A stretch of 9,073 bases of DNA from Chloroflexota bacterium (GTDB lineage: Bacteria > Chloroflexota > Anaerolineae > Fen-1058), in NCBI GenBank assembly GCA_016219235.1, contig JACRBO010000539.1, forward strand, positions 1-9,073, read 5' to 3'. Positions 1 to 4,642 of the stretch are shown here, in pieces. Both the position numbers and the translations under genes were made by a program. How positions within the stretch are numbered: position 1 is the stretch's first letter; each line of letters begins with the position of its first letter. The notes beneath the pieces are model-generated. The model did no database searches, was not told where the DNA came from, and saw only the letters and a list, made by a program, of their open reading frames with translations.

Positions 1-233
1 AGATGGATCCCGACGGCGAACGCAAGCAGAATGCGCGGTTAGAGGAATTACGCAGCACCCGCGACAACGAGCGCGTCGGCGCAACGCTGAGCGCGCTGCG
101 CGGGGCGGCCAGAGACACTGCGAACACCATGCCCTTCATCCTCGATGCGGTGAAGGCGTATGCGACGTTACAGGAAATTACCGATGTCTTCCGCGAAGTG
201 TTCGGCGTGTATCAAGAGCCAGTGATTGTATAA
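1..233 (+). CDS. Methylmalonyl-CoA mutase catalytic (large) subunit, C-terminal end (5' truncated by window)
   Basis: The last 76 or so residues of a methylmalonyl-CoA mutase alpha-type chain, which interconverts (R)-methylmalonyl-CoA and succinyl-CoA in cytoplasmic propionate metabolism. The visible part has the family's C-terminal pattern: an Arg/Glu-rich helix (RDNERV), then NTMPFILDAVKAYATL, and the closing REVFGVYQEP. Codons are read from base 3; the ATG there is internal, and the true start lies before the window. The protein stops directly after the catalytic domain with no cobalamin-binding DxHxxG domain attached, so it is the split type whose B12-binding subunit is a separate gene, not seen here. 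The stop at 231-233 lies 17 bp before the antitoxin start, so readthrough transcription into the toxin-antitoxin pair is possible. Family assignment is from recognised sequence and is fairly sure. Confidence 0.85.
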   Translation, partial: MDPDGERKQNARLEELRSTRDNERVGATLSALRGAARDTANTMPFILDAVKAYATLQEITDVFREVFGVYQEPVIV

Positions 234-250
234 TTGAGTTGGAGGTACCG

Positions 251-454
251 ATGATGAGCACTGTTCAAGAAATCGAACAAGCCGTTTCGCAATTAGCGCC
301 GCGCGACTTAGCGCGATTTCGAAAGTGGTTCGATGTCTTTGATGCCAAAGCCTGGGATAAGCAATTTGAACGCGATGTGCGGGCAGGCAAACTCGACAAG
401 TTAGCCGATCAAGCGCTGGCCGATTTTCACGCCGGCAAATTCAGAGAGCTATGA
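251..454 (+). CDS. Antitoxin of a type II toxin-antitoxin pair
   Basis: A 67-residue acidic, helix-rich protein that should bind and neutralise the toxin encoded next to it. It resembles the short antitoxins paired with RelE/ParE-like toxins in cyanobacteria and Chloroflexota: an N-terminal EIEQAVSQLAPRDLARFRKWF helix pair, then FDAKAWDKQFERDVRAG and a C-terminal LADQALADFHAGKFREL toxin-wrapping segment. No classical DNA-binding fold is obvious. A GGAGG at 241-245 sits 5 nt before the ATG at 251 and 8 nt before a second ATG at 254; either may be used. A TTG at 239 lies upstream of the ribosome site and is unlikely. The stop overlaps the toxin start as ATGA at 451-454, implying translational coupling. 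The family name is not certain; the role is inferred mostly from the partner. Confidence 0.75.
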   Translation: MMSTVQEIEQAVSQLAPRDLARFRKWFDVFDAKAWDKQFERDVRAGKLDKLADQALADFHAGKFREL

Positions 455-705
455 AACATCTGACCGGCCCTAAGTTCTGGGAGTCGTATGCGAAACTGCC
501 GCCCGCAGTTCAGAAACTGGCCGATAAGAACTTTGAACTACTCAAAAGCAACCCCGATCATCCATCCCTGCATTTGAAGAAAGCTGGCAGATACTGGTCT
601 GTACGAGTCGGTCTCAAATATCGCGCTTTAGGCGTCGAAGATGATGGCCGCCTGCTCTGGTTTTGGATCGGTATACATGCTGAATATGACAAGTTGGTCG
701 GGTGA
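451..705 (+). CDS. RelE/ParE-family toxin
   Basis: An 84-residue basic protein of the RelE/ParE superfamily, whose members are mRNA interferases or gyrase inhibitors. Visible family features are the FWESYAKLPPAVQKLADKNFELL helical hairpin, the HPSLHLKKAG turn, and a C-terminal sheet with WSVRVGLKYRALGVEDDGRLLWFWIG ending in HAEYDKLVG. Length is normal for the family. The gene starts inside the antitoxin stop codon (ATGA), typical of an antitoxin-first operon, so toxin is made only when antitoxin is translated. Nothing in the reading frame suggests decay. Whether it cuts mRNA or targets gyrase cannot be told from sequence alone. Confidence 0.88.
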   Translation: MKHLTGPKFWESYAKLPPAVQKLADKNFELLKSNPDHPSLHLKKAGRYWSVRVGLKYRALGVEDDGRLLWFWIGIHAEYDKLVG

Positions 706-773
706 CAACCGGCACAATTAATGAGCCATCGCCAATGGTGACTCATACCATGTTTTAAATCACAGGAGAAAGT

Positions 774-1118
774 ATGACCGATCATTTATGGATCAAAGAA
801 TTTCCCGGCTCGATTACAGTATGCGATGCCGACGGCCTTATTTTAAGCATGAACGATAAGTCCGTGAAGACCTTCGAGTCACAGGGCGGCGCGGAATTGA
901 TCGGCACATCGTTGCTCGATTGCCATCCCGAACCCGCCCGCGCCAAACTTCAGCACTTGCTCGACGCGCGCCAGGCCAACGTGTATACCATCGAGAAGAA
1001 CGGCGTCCACAGGCTGATCTATCAATCGCCGTGGTACGAACAGGGCAAATATCGCGGCCTGATCGAACTTTCGCTGGAGATTCCGATCGAGATGCCGCAC
1101 TTCATTCGAGCCAGCTAA
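774..1118 (+). CDS. Stand-alone PAS domain protein
   Basis: A 114-residue protein consisting of one PAS fold and nothing else: no kinase, GGDEF, HTH or membrane segment. Residues 10-30 (PGSITVCDADGLILSMNDKS) form the first two strands, FESQGGAELIGTSLLDCHPEP is the helical core with the usual GxxLxDCHP turn, and NGVHRLIYQSPWYEQGKYRGLIELSLEIP is the three-stranded sheet. Such single-domain PAS proteins occur across anaerobic bacteria and probably sense a ligand and act through partner proteins, but no partner is evident here. The start has a strong AGGAGA at 764-769, 4 nt upstream. It is 16 bp ahead of the VOC gene and likely co-transcribed. The ligand is unknown. Confidence 0.82.
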   Translation: MTDHLWIKEFPGSITVCDADGLILSMNDKSVKTFESQGGAELIGTSLLDCHPEPARAKLQHLLDARQANVYTIEKNGVHRLIYQSPWYEQGKYRGLIELSLEIPIEMPHFIRAS

Positions 1119-1134
1119 GCGCAAGGAGTCAGCC

Positions 1135-1533
1135 ATGCTCAGCCACATCGCGCTCATCACCATCCTCACCGACGACGTGCCGCGCCTGGCCGCGTTTTAT
1201 CACGATGCGCTGGGCTTCACCATCAAGCAGGACATGGGCGGCTATGTAGAGTTTGAGAGCGGCGGCGTGCGCTTTGCCGTGTGCGCTCGCGCGATTTTAC
1301 TGGACGCCAGCGGCGATGCCTCCTACGCCGAAGCGCCGCGCGGCCATCGCTTCGAACTGGCCTTCCCCTGCGACTCGCCCGCCGATGTCGATCGCGCTTA
1401 TGCCGACATCCTGGTCAAAGGCGCAGCGCCCGTCCACGCGCCCGGCGATATGCCGTGGGGCCAGCGCACCGCCATGTTCGCCGATCCCGATGGCAATATC
1501 CACGAACTATTTGCCAACCTGCCGAACAATTGA
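1135..1533 (+). CDS. VOC (glyoxalase/bleomycin-resistance fold) family protein
   Basis: A 132-residue protein with the two beta-alpha-beta-beta-beta modules of the vicinal oxygen chelate superfamily: LSHIALITILTDDVPRLAAFYHDALGF at 2-28 and FELAFPCDSPADVDRAYADILVKGA in the second module, ending with the conserved FADPDGNIHELF. His4 and Glu124 fall at usual metal-ligand positions; the middle ligands are not clear. Members include glyoxalases, dioxygenases and resistance proteins, and sequence alone does not select one. Despite the nearby mutase, it lacks features that would let me call it methylmalonyl-CoA epimerase. AAGGAG at 1123-1128 precedes the ATG by 6 nt. The gene follows the PAS gene closely, suggesting a two-gene unit, and ends at an inverted repeat. 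Confidence 0.85.
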   Translation: MLSHIALITILTDDVPRLAAFYHDALGFTIKQDMGGYVEFESGGVRFAVCARAILLDASGDASYAEAPRGHRFELAFPCDSPADVDRAYADILVKGAAPVHAPGDMPWGQRTAMFADPDGNIHELFANLPNN

Positions 1534-1599
1534 TCCACGAATTCACACGAATCTGCGCTAAGGATTGTACTATTCGTGCGATTCGTGGGCATTCGTGGA
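1534..1599. repeat. Imperfect inverted repeat built of ATTCGTG/CACGAAT units
   Basis: The arms 1534-1553 and 1580-1599 pair over 20 positions with two mismatches around a 26-nt spacer. CACGAAT occurs at 1536 and 1546, and ATTCGTG at 1572, 1581 and 1591, so units recur about every 10 bp. It begins directly after the VOC stop codon. A TTTTT run lies at 1620-1624, about 20 nt beyond the right arm, too far for a classical terminator. Similar ATTCGTG-rich sequence is a common intergenic repeat in several environmental phyla. It may fold in mRNA and protect or end the upstream transcript; that is inference. Confidence 0.6.
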
Positions 1600-1622
1600 C
1601 TGCTGTTGGATCCACATCGTTT

Positions 1623-1650
1623 TTGCCGATTCGATAGAATGCGGTAGAAT
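1623..1650 (+). promoter_or_regulatory. Candidate sigma70-type promoter of the tandem phosphofructokinase gene
   Basis: TTGCCG at 1623-1628 (4 of 6 matches to the -35 consensus) and TAGAAT at 1645-1650 (5 of 6 matches to the -10) are separated by 16 bp. Transcription would start near 1657, giving a leader of about 45 nt. A second TAGAAT at 1635-1640 lacks a good partner. This is pattern matching only. Confidence 0.4.
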
Positions 1651-1701
1651 CGGTGCGGCTGCGTCAAGGGACGGCGATAGTTTTAGACAGGACTAATGGC
1701 T

Positions 1702-3942
1702 ATGGCAACTAAACGTCTGGCAGTGTTAACCAGCGGCGGCGATGCGCCCGGCATGAATGCGGCCGTGCGCTCCGTCATCCGCACCGCGCTCGATCGCGGC
1801 GTGACCGTGTACGCGATCTACGAAGGCTACCAGGGCATGGTCGAGGGCGACGACCGCATCCGCGAAATGAACTGGGATTCGGTCGGCGGCATTCTGGGCC
1901 TGGGTGGCACGATCATCGGCACCGCCCGATCGGATGATTTCCGCATCCGCGACGGGCGTCGCACAGCGGCCAAGAATCTCATCGACCGCGAGATCGATTC
2001 GCTCGTCGTCATCGGCGGCGATGGCAGTCTGACCGGCGCGAATCTCTTCCGGCAAGAATGGCCGTCGCTGCTGAGTGAGCTGGTCGAATCCGGCGCGATC
2101 ACCCAGGCCACAGCCGATGAACACGGCAACCTGGCGATCGTCGGGCTGGTCGGCTCGATCGATAACGACATGTTCGGCACCAACATGACCATCGGCGCGG
2201 ACACGGCGCTGCATCGCATCACCGAAGCCATCGACGCGATCGCGAGCACCGCCGCCAGCCATCAGCGCGCCTTCGTCGTCAAAGTCATGGGCCGCAACTG
2301 CGGTTATCTGGCGTTGATGGCCGCGCTCGCCACCGGCGCAGAATGGGTGTTGATTCCCGAAAATCCCCCACCGTGGGACAACTGGGAAGACAAGATGGTG
2401 GCCGATTTGCAGCGCGGCCGCGCCGCCGGCCGACGGGACAGCATCGTCGTGATGGCCGAAGGCGCGCGCGATAAATACGGCCACCCGATCGGCAGTTCGT
2501 ACGTTCAGAAATTCCTCGAGGAAAAACTGGGTGAAGAAGTACGCACCACCGTGCTCGGTCACGTGCAGCGTGGCGGCGCGCCCAGCGCCTTCGATCGCAA
2601 CCTGGGCACGATGATGGGCTACCAGGCCGTGGAAACCGTGCTGGCCGCGAAGCCCGCCGACGAGCCGCAGATGATCGCCATTCGCGGCAATCGCATCACC
2701 ACCGTGCCGCTGATGGCCTGCGTTGAACAGACGCGCGCCATCGCCAAAGCGATTGACGAACACGAGTACGATCGCGCGATGGAACTGCGCGGCAGCAGCT
2801 TCACTGAAACGTATCGCACGCTGCGCACGTTGCTGCGGTCACTGCCGCATCCCGCCGCACCGGGGCAGAAGCCGCTGCGCCTGGCCGTCATGAATCGCGG
2901 CGCGCCCGCCCCCGGCATGAATACCGCCGTGCGCGCGGCGGTGCGCATCGGTCTCGATCGCGGCCATGTCATGCTGGGTATCGCCAACGGCTTCAACGGC
3001 TTCATCGAGGGCGAAGTGCACGAGATGAACTGGATGAGCGTCAGCGGCTGGGCGTCCAAAGGCGGATCGGGTCTGGGCACCAGCCGCGAGATTCCGAGCG
3101 GACGAGACTTCTATGCCATCGCCCGCACGATCGAGAAGCACGACATTCACGGTATCTTGTTGATCGGCGGTTTCTCCGGCTATCAGGGCGCGCATCATCT
3201 CTTTATCGAACGCGAAAACTATCCGGCCTTCAACATCCCGATTATTTGTCTGCCCGCGTCGATCAACAACAATCTGCCCGGCTCCGATTTGAGTATCGGC
3301 GCGGATACGGCGCTTAACACCATCGTCGAAGCGGTGGATAAGGTGAAGCAGGCGGCGGTGGCGCAGCGGCGGTGTTACGTAGTGGAAGTGATGGGCCGCA
3401 AGTGCGGTTATCTGGCGTTGATGGGCGGCCTGGCGACCGGCGCAGAGCGCGTGTACCTGCACGAAGAAGGCGTGCGCCTGCACGAACTGGTCGCCGATGT
3501 GGAGCAGCTGCGGCTGGGCTTTGAACACGGCAAGCGGCTGGGGTTGATGATCCGCAACGAAGACGCGCACCCGGTATACAGCACCAACGTCCTGTGCGCG
3601 ATCTTTGAAGCGGAAAGCAACGACCTGTTTGAAGTGCGTCAGACCATTCTGGGTCACGTGCAGCAGGGCGGTGATCCGTCGCCGTTCGATCGCATTCAGG
3701 CCACGCGCTTCGCCGCGCGCTGCATCGATTTTCTGATCGAGCAAGCCAGGTCGCCGGAGCCGCAGGGCGCGTTTATCGGCCTGGAAGCGGGCGGCATCGA
3801 GCTGCACTCGCTGGAAGAAATCCCCAAGCTGGTGGACAAAGACAATCAACGGCCCAGGCAGCAGTGGTGGATGGATGTGCGCGGCATCGCCAAACTCATG
3901 TCGCAGCCCATGCCGGGTGGACAGCTAATGAGTGAGAAGTGA
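1702..3942 (+). CDS. Eukaryote-type tandem 6-phosphofructokinase (catalytic half fused to degenerate regulatory half)
   Basis: 746 residues made of two fused PFK domains; it phosphorylates fructose 6-phosphate to fructose 1,6-bisphosphate in the cytoplasm. The N-half (about 1-385) has GGDAPGMN at 12-19, IGGDGS at 104-109, GSIDND at 151-156 and GHVQRGG around 289-290. Asp154 is the expected catalytic base, and Gly108 and Gly151 are the ATP-type residues (E. coli 104 and 124). The C-half (from about 392) repeats the fold but has RGAPAPGMN, IGGFS in place of GGDGS, SINNN at 520-524 in place of TIDND, and GHVQQGGDPSPFDR. Both catalytic Asps are Asn, so this half should be inactive and may bind an effector, as in fungal and animal PFK. 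ATG 1702 is preferred over ATG 1696 because AGGA at 1689-1692 is 9 nt away rather than 3. The last codons (MSEK) and the stop lie in a heptamer repeat. Confidence 0.93.
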   Translation: MATKRLAVLTSGGDAPGMNAAVRSVIRTALDRGVTVYAIYEGYQGMVEGDDRIREMNWDSVGGILGLGGTIIGTARSDDFRIRDGRRTAAKNLIDREIDSLVVIGGDGSLTGANLFRQEWPSLLSELVESGAITQATADEHGNLAIVGLVGSIDNDMFGTNMTIGADTALHRITEAIDAIASTAASHQRAFVVKVMGRNCGYLALMAALATGAEWVLIPENPPPWDNWEDKMVADLQRGRAAGRRDSIVVMAEGARDKYGHPIGSSYVQKFLEEKLGEEVRTTVLGHVQRGGAPSAFDRNLGTMMGYQAVETVLAAKPADEPQMIAIRGNRITTVPLMACVEQTRAIAKAIDEHEYDRAMELRGSSFTETYRTLRTLLRSLPHPAAPGQKPLRLAVMNRGAPAPGMNTAVRAAVRIGLDRGHVMLGIANGFNGFIEGEVHEMNWMSVSGWASKGGSGLGTSREIPSGRDFYAIARTIEKHDIHGILLIGGFSGYQGAHHLFIERENYPAFNIPIICLPASINNNLPGSDLSIGADTALNTIVEAVDKVKQAAVAQRRCYVVEVMGRKCGYLALMGGLATGAERVYLHEEGVRLHELVADVEQLRLGFEHGKRLGLMIRNEDAHPVYSTNVLCAIFEAESNDLFEVRQTILGHVQQGGDPSPFDRIQATRFAARCIDFLIEQARSPEPQGAFIGLEAGGIELHSLEEIPKLVDKDNQRPRQQWWMDVRGIAKLMSQPMPGGQLMSEK

Positions 3943-3970
3943 GAAGTGACGAGTGACGAGTGACGAGTGA
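3932..3970 (+). repeat. Heptanucleotide tandem repeat (GTGAGAA/GTGACGA)
   Basis: Two GTGAGAA units (3932, 3939), three GTGACGA units (3946, 3953, 3960) and a partial GTGA run without gaps. The pfk stop codon (TGA, 3940-3942) is inside the array. Because the period is 7 and each unit holds TGA, the array supplies stop codons in all three forward frames. It resembles the 7-bp short tandem repeats known between genes in cyanobacteria. Confidence 0.9.
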
Positions 3971-3975
3971 AAACA

Positions 3976-4009
3976 ACACGGTCGGGACGGTCTCAAGTCT
4001 CGACCGTGT
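3976..4009 (+). terminator. Hairpin 1: degenerate terminator-like stem-loop after the tandem pfk gene
   Basis: Arms 3976-3988 and 3997-4009 pair over 13 bp with one G-U pair (in plus-strand RNA) and an 8-nt loop. It shares the ACGGTCGGGA core with hairpins 2 and 3. The stem is followed by GTGTGTGTT instead of a clean T-tract, so termination may be leaky and let transcription run into hicB. The G-U wobble forms only in plus-strand RNA; on the minus strand it would be a C-A mismatch, which fits use for the plus-strand gene. Confidence 0.6.
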
Positions 4010-4029
4010 GTGTGTTAAGGCCAGGCAAC

Positions 4030-4467
4030 ATGGGCAAACGCAAAGACCTCAAATACTACTTGTCCCTGCCGTACACCATTCAAATCACGCGGGAAGATGA
4101 GACCACGTGGTTTGCGCGTGTGGTGGAGTTGCCGGGCTGCTTTACCGAAGGCGACACGCCCGAAGAAGCCGCCGATATGATTCAAGACGCGCTGGCTGGC
4201 TGGCTGGAAATCGCGCTAGAGGATGGGCGGCCAATTCCTGAACCGCAGACGGCTGAAACGTATAGTGGCCGGTTTGTCGTGCGTGTACCACGCACCCTGC
4301 ACCAGCAGCTGGTCGAAGCCGCCGCGCAAGAGGGCGTCAGCCTGAACCAGCTGATCAATGTAGCCCTGGCCGGCCGGGTCACGCGTTCGACAACGGCGAA
4401 AGCGAGATCCACTGTCGCCCACGATCGCACCCGCGCAGCGAAAACCGTGCGCGCGACGGCACGCTAA
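4030..4467 (+). CDS. HicB-family antitoxin-like protein, orphan (no hicA seen)
   Basis: 145 residues in two parts. Residues 9-62 form the HicB partial RNase-H-like fold: Trp27, ELPGC at 33-37, GDT at 41-43, EEAADMIQDALAGWLE. Residues 80-115 (GRFVVRVPRTLHQQLVEAAAQEG, then SLNQLINVALA) look like a ribbon-helix-helix DNA-binding domain. The tail from 116 is basic and rich in Thr, Arg and Ala. HicB proteins neutralise HicA mRNA interferases and repress their own operons, but no HicA frame is present on either side, so this copy may act only as a DNA-binding regulator. ATG 4030 is chosen, with AAGG at 4017-4020; a GTG at 3967 lies in the heptamer array and would put the whole hairpin in the coding region. 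It sits between two copies of the pfk 3' end. Confidence 0.85.
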   Translation: MGKRKDLKYYLSLPYTIQITREDETTWFARVVELPGCFTEGDTPEEAADMIQDALAGWLEIALEDGRPIPEPQTAETYSGRFVVRVPRTLHQQLVEAAAQEGVSLNQLINVALAGRVTRSTTAKARSTVAHDRTRAAKTVRATAR

Positions 4468-4488
4468 TCCGCTTTCTGACCGAACCGG

Positions 4489-4570
4489 GCAGTGGTGGAT
4501 GGATGTGCGCGGCATCGCCAAACTCATGTCGCAACCAATGCCCAGCGGGCAGCTGATGAGTGAGAAGTGA
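4489..4570 (+). pseudogene. Detached second copy of the phosphofructokinase C-terminus
   Basis: In the frame starting at TGG 4493 this reads WWMDVRGIAKLMSQPMP then SGQLMSEK and a TGA at 4568-4570: the same 25 residues that end the intact pfk, with one Gly to Ser change. Six of 25 codons differ and five differences are synonymous, so the sequence diverged while still part of a working gene. It has no start codon or ribosome site and is not expected to be translated. Its left edge is blurred: 4472-4488 could also be read as weakly related sequence (LSDRTG against NQRPRQ). Confidence 0.85.
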
Positions 4571-4584
4571 TGAGTGACGAGTGA
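4560..4584 (+). repeat. Heptanucleotide tandem repeat (GTGAGAA, GTGATGA, GTGACGA)
   Basis: Three units and a partial GTGA, from the same family as the array at 3932-3970 but two units shorter. The stop codon of the detached pfk tail is inside it. Confidence 0.85.
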
Positions 4585-4587
4585 ACA

Positions 4588-4622
4588 AAAACGGTCGGGG
4601 TTTTTTCAAGCCCGACCGTTTT
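4588..4622. terminator. Hairpin 2: bidirectional rho-independent terminator
   Basis: Arms 4588-4599 (AAAACGGTCGGG) and 4611-4622 are perfectly complementary over 12 bp, with an 11-nt loop. Reading plus, the stem ends in TTTT and is followed by GGTTT. Reading minus, it ends in TTTTTGTT, a good U-tract for the propeller gene ending at 4643. It sits between convergent transcripts and probably serves both strands. Confidence 0.85.
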
Positions 4623-4642
4623 GGTTTACACCTGCCCAGCGT

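Larger units (their letters stand above)
3861..4016 (+). repeat. Direct repeat copy A: pfk 3' end + heptamers + hairpin
   Basis: This copy contains the last 26 codons of the functional pfk gene, the heptamer array and hairpin 1. Copy B at 4489-4627 has the same order of parts. Bases 3861-3905 are identical to 4489-4533 (offset 628). After that the two copies diverge, mostly at third codon positions, and copy A holds two more heptamers than copy B. The hicB gene lies between the copies. Confidence 0.9.
4489..4627 (+). repeat. Direct repeat copy B: pfk 3' end + heptamers + hairpin
   Basis: Second copy of the unit at 3861-4016, in the same orientation and order: pfk codons, heptamers, hairpin. 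It is bounded on the right by the 3' end of the minus-strand propeller gene. Its hairpin is intact, unlike the one in copy A. Confidence 0.9.

Noticed and set aside
239..250. TTG at 239 as the antitoxin start
   Set aside because: The GGAGG ribosome site at 241-245 lies inside that extension and is well placed for ATG 251 or 254.
721..746. Stem ATGAGCCAT / ATGG-TGA-CTCAT between the toxin and PAS genes as a terminator
   Set aside because: It needs a 3-nt bulge and has no T-tract; it could equally be chance.
1135..1533. Methylmalonyl-CoA epimerase, because a mutase gene is close
   Set aside because: The VOC fold is shared, but the sequence does not show epimerase-specific segments, and three unrelated genes lie between.
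1726..2763. Long antisense open frame (345 codons) opposite the first half of pfk
   Set aside because: It is rich in His, Arg, Ala and Gly with no recognisable domain and lies exactly opposite strongly conserved pfk codons; GC-rich third positions create such frames.
2839..3849. Second antisense open frame (336 codons) opposite the pfk C-half
   Set aside because: Same low-information composition and no motif; a shadow of the real gene.
3967..4029. GTG at 3967 as the start of hicB, adding 21 residues
   Set aside because: It lies in the heptamer array, and the extension would translate the terminator hairpin. The HicB fold begins just after ATG 4030.
4468..4488. A hicA toxin gene next to hicB
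   Set aside because: Only about 20 bp separate hicB from the pfk tail copy, and none of the frames around hicB shows HicA motifs.
3932..4584. CRISPR-like or iteron origin reading of the heptamer arrays
   Set aside because: Units are contiguous 7-mers without spacers, no cas or replication gene is nearby, and they sit at gene ends.
4379..4609. Minus-strand frame of 76 codons across the heptamers and hicB 3' end
   Set aside because: It translates the terminator and repeats (KPRPFLF, HSSLLTH) and is opposite hicB and the pfk tail.
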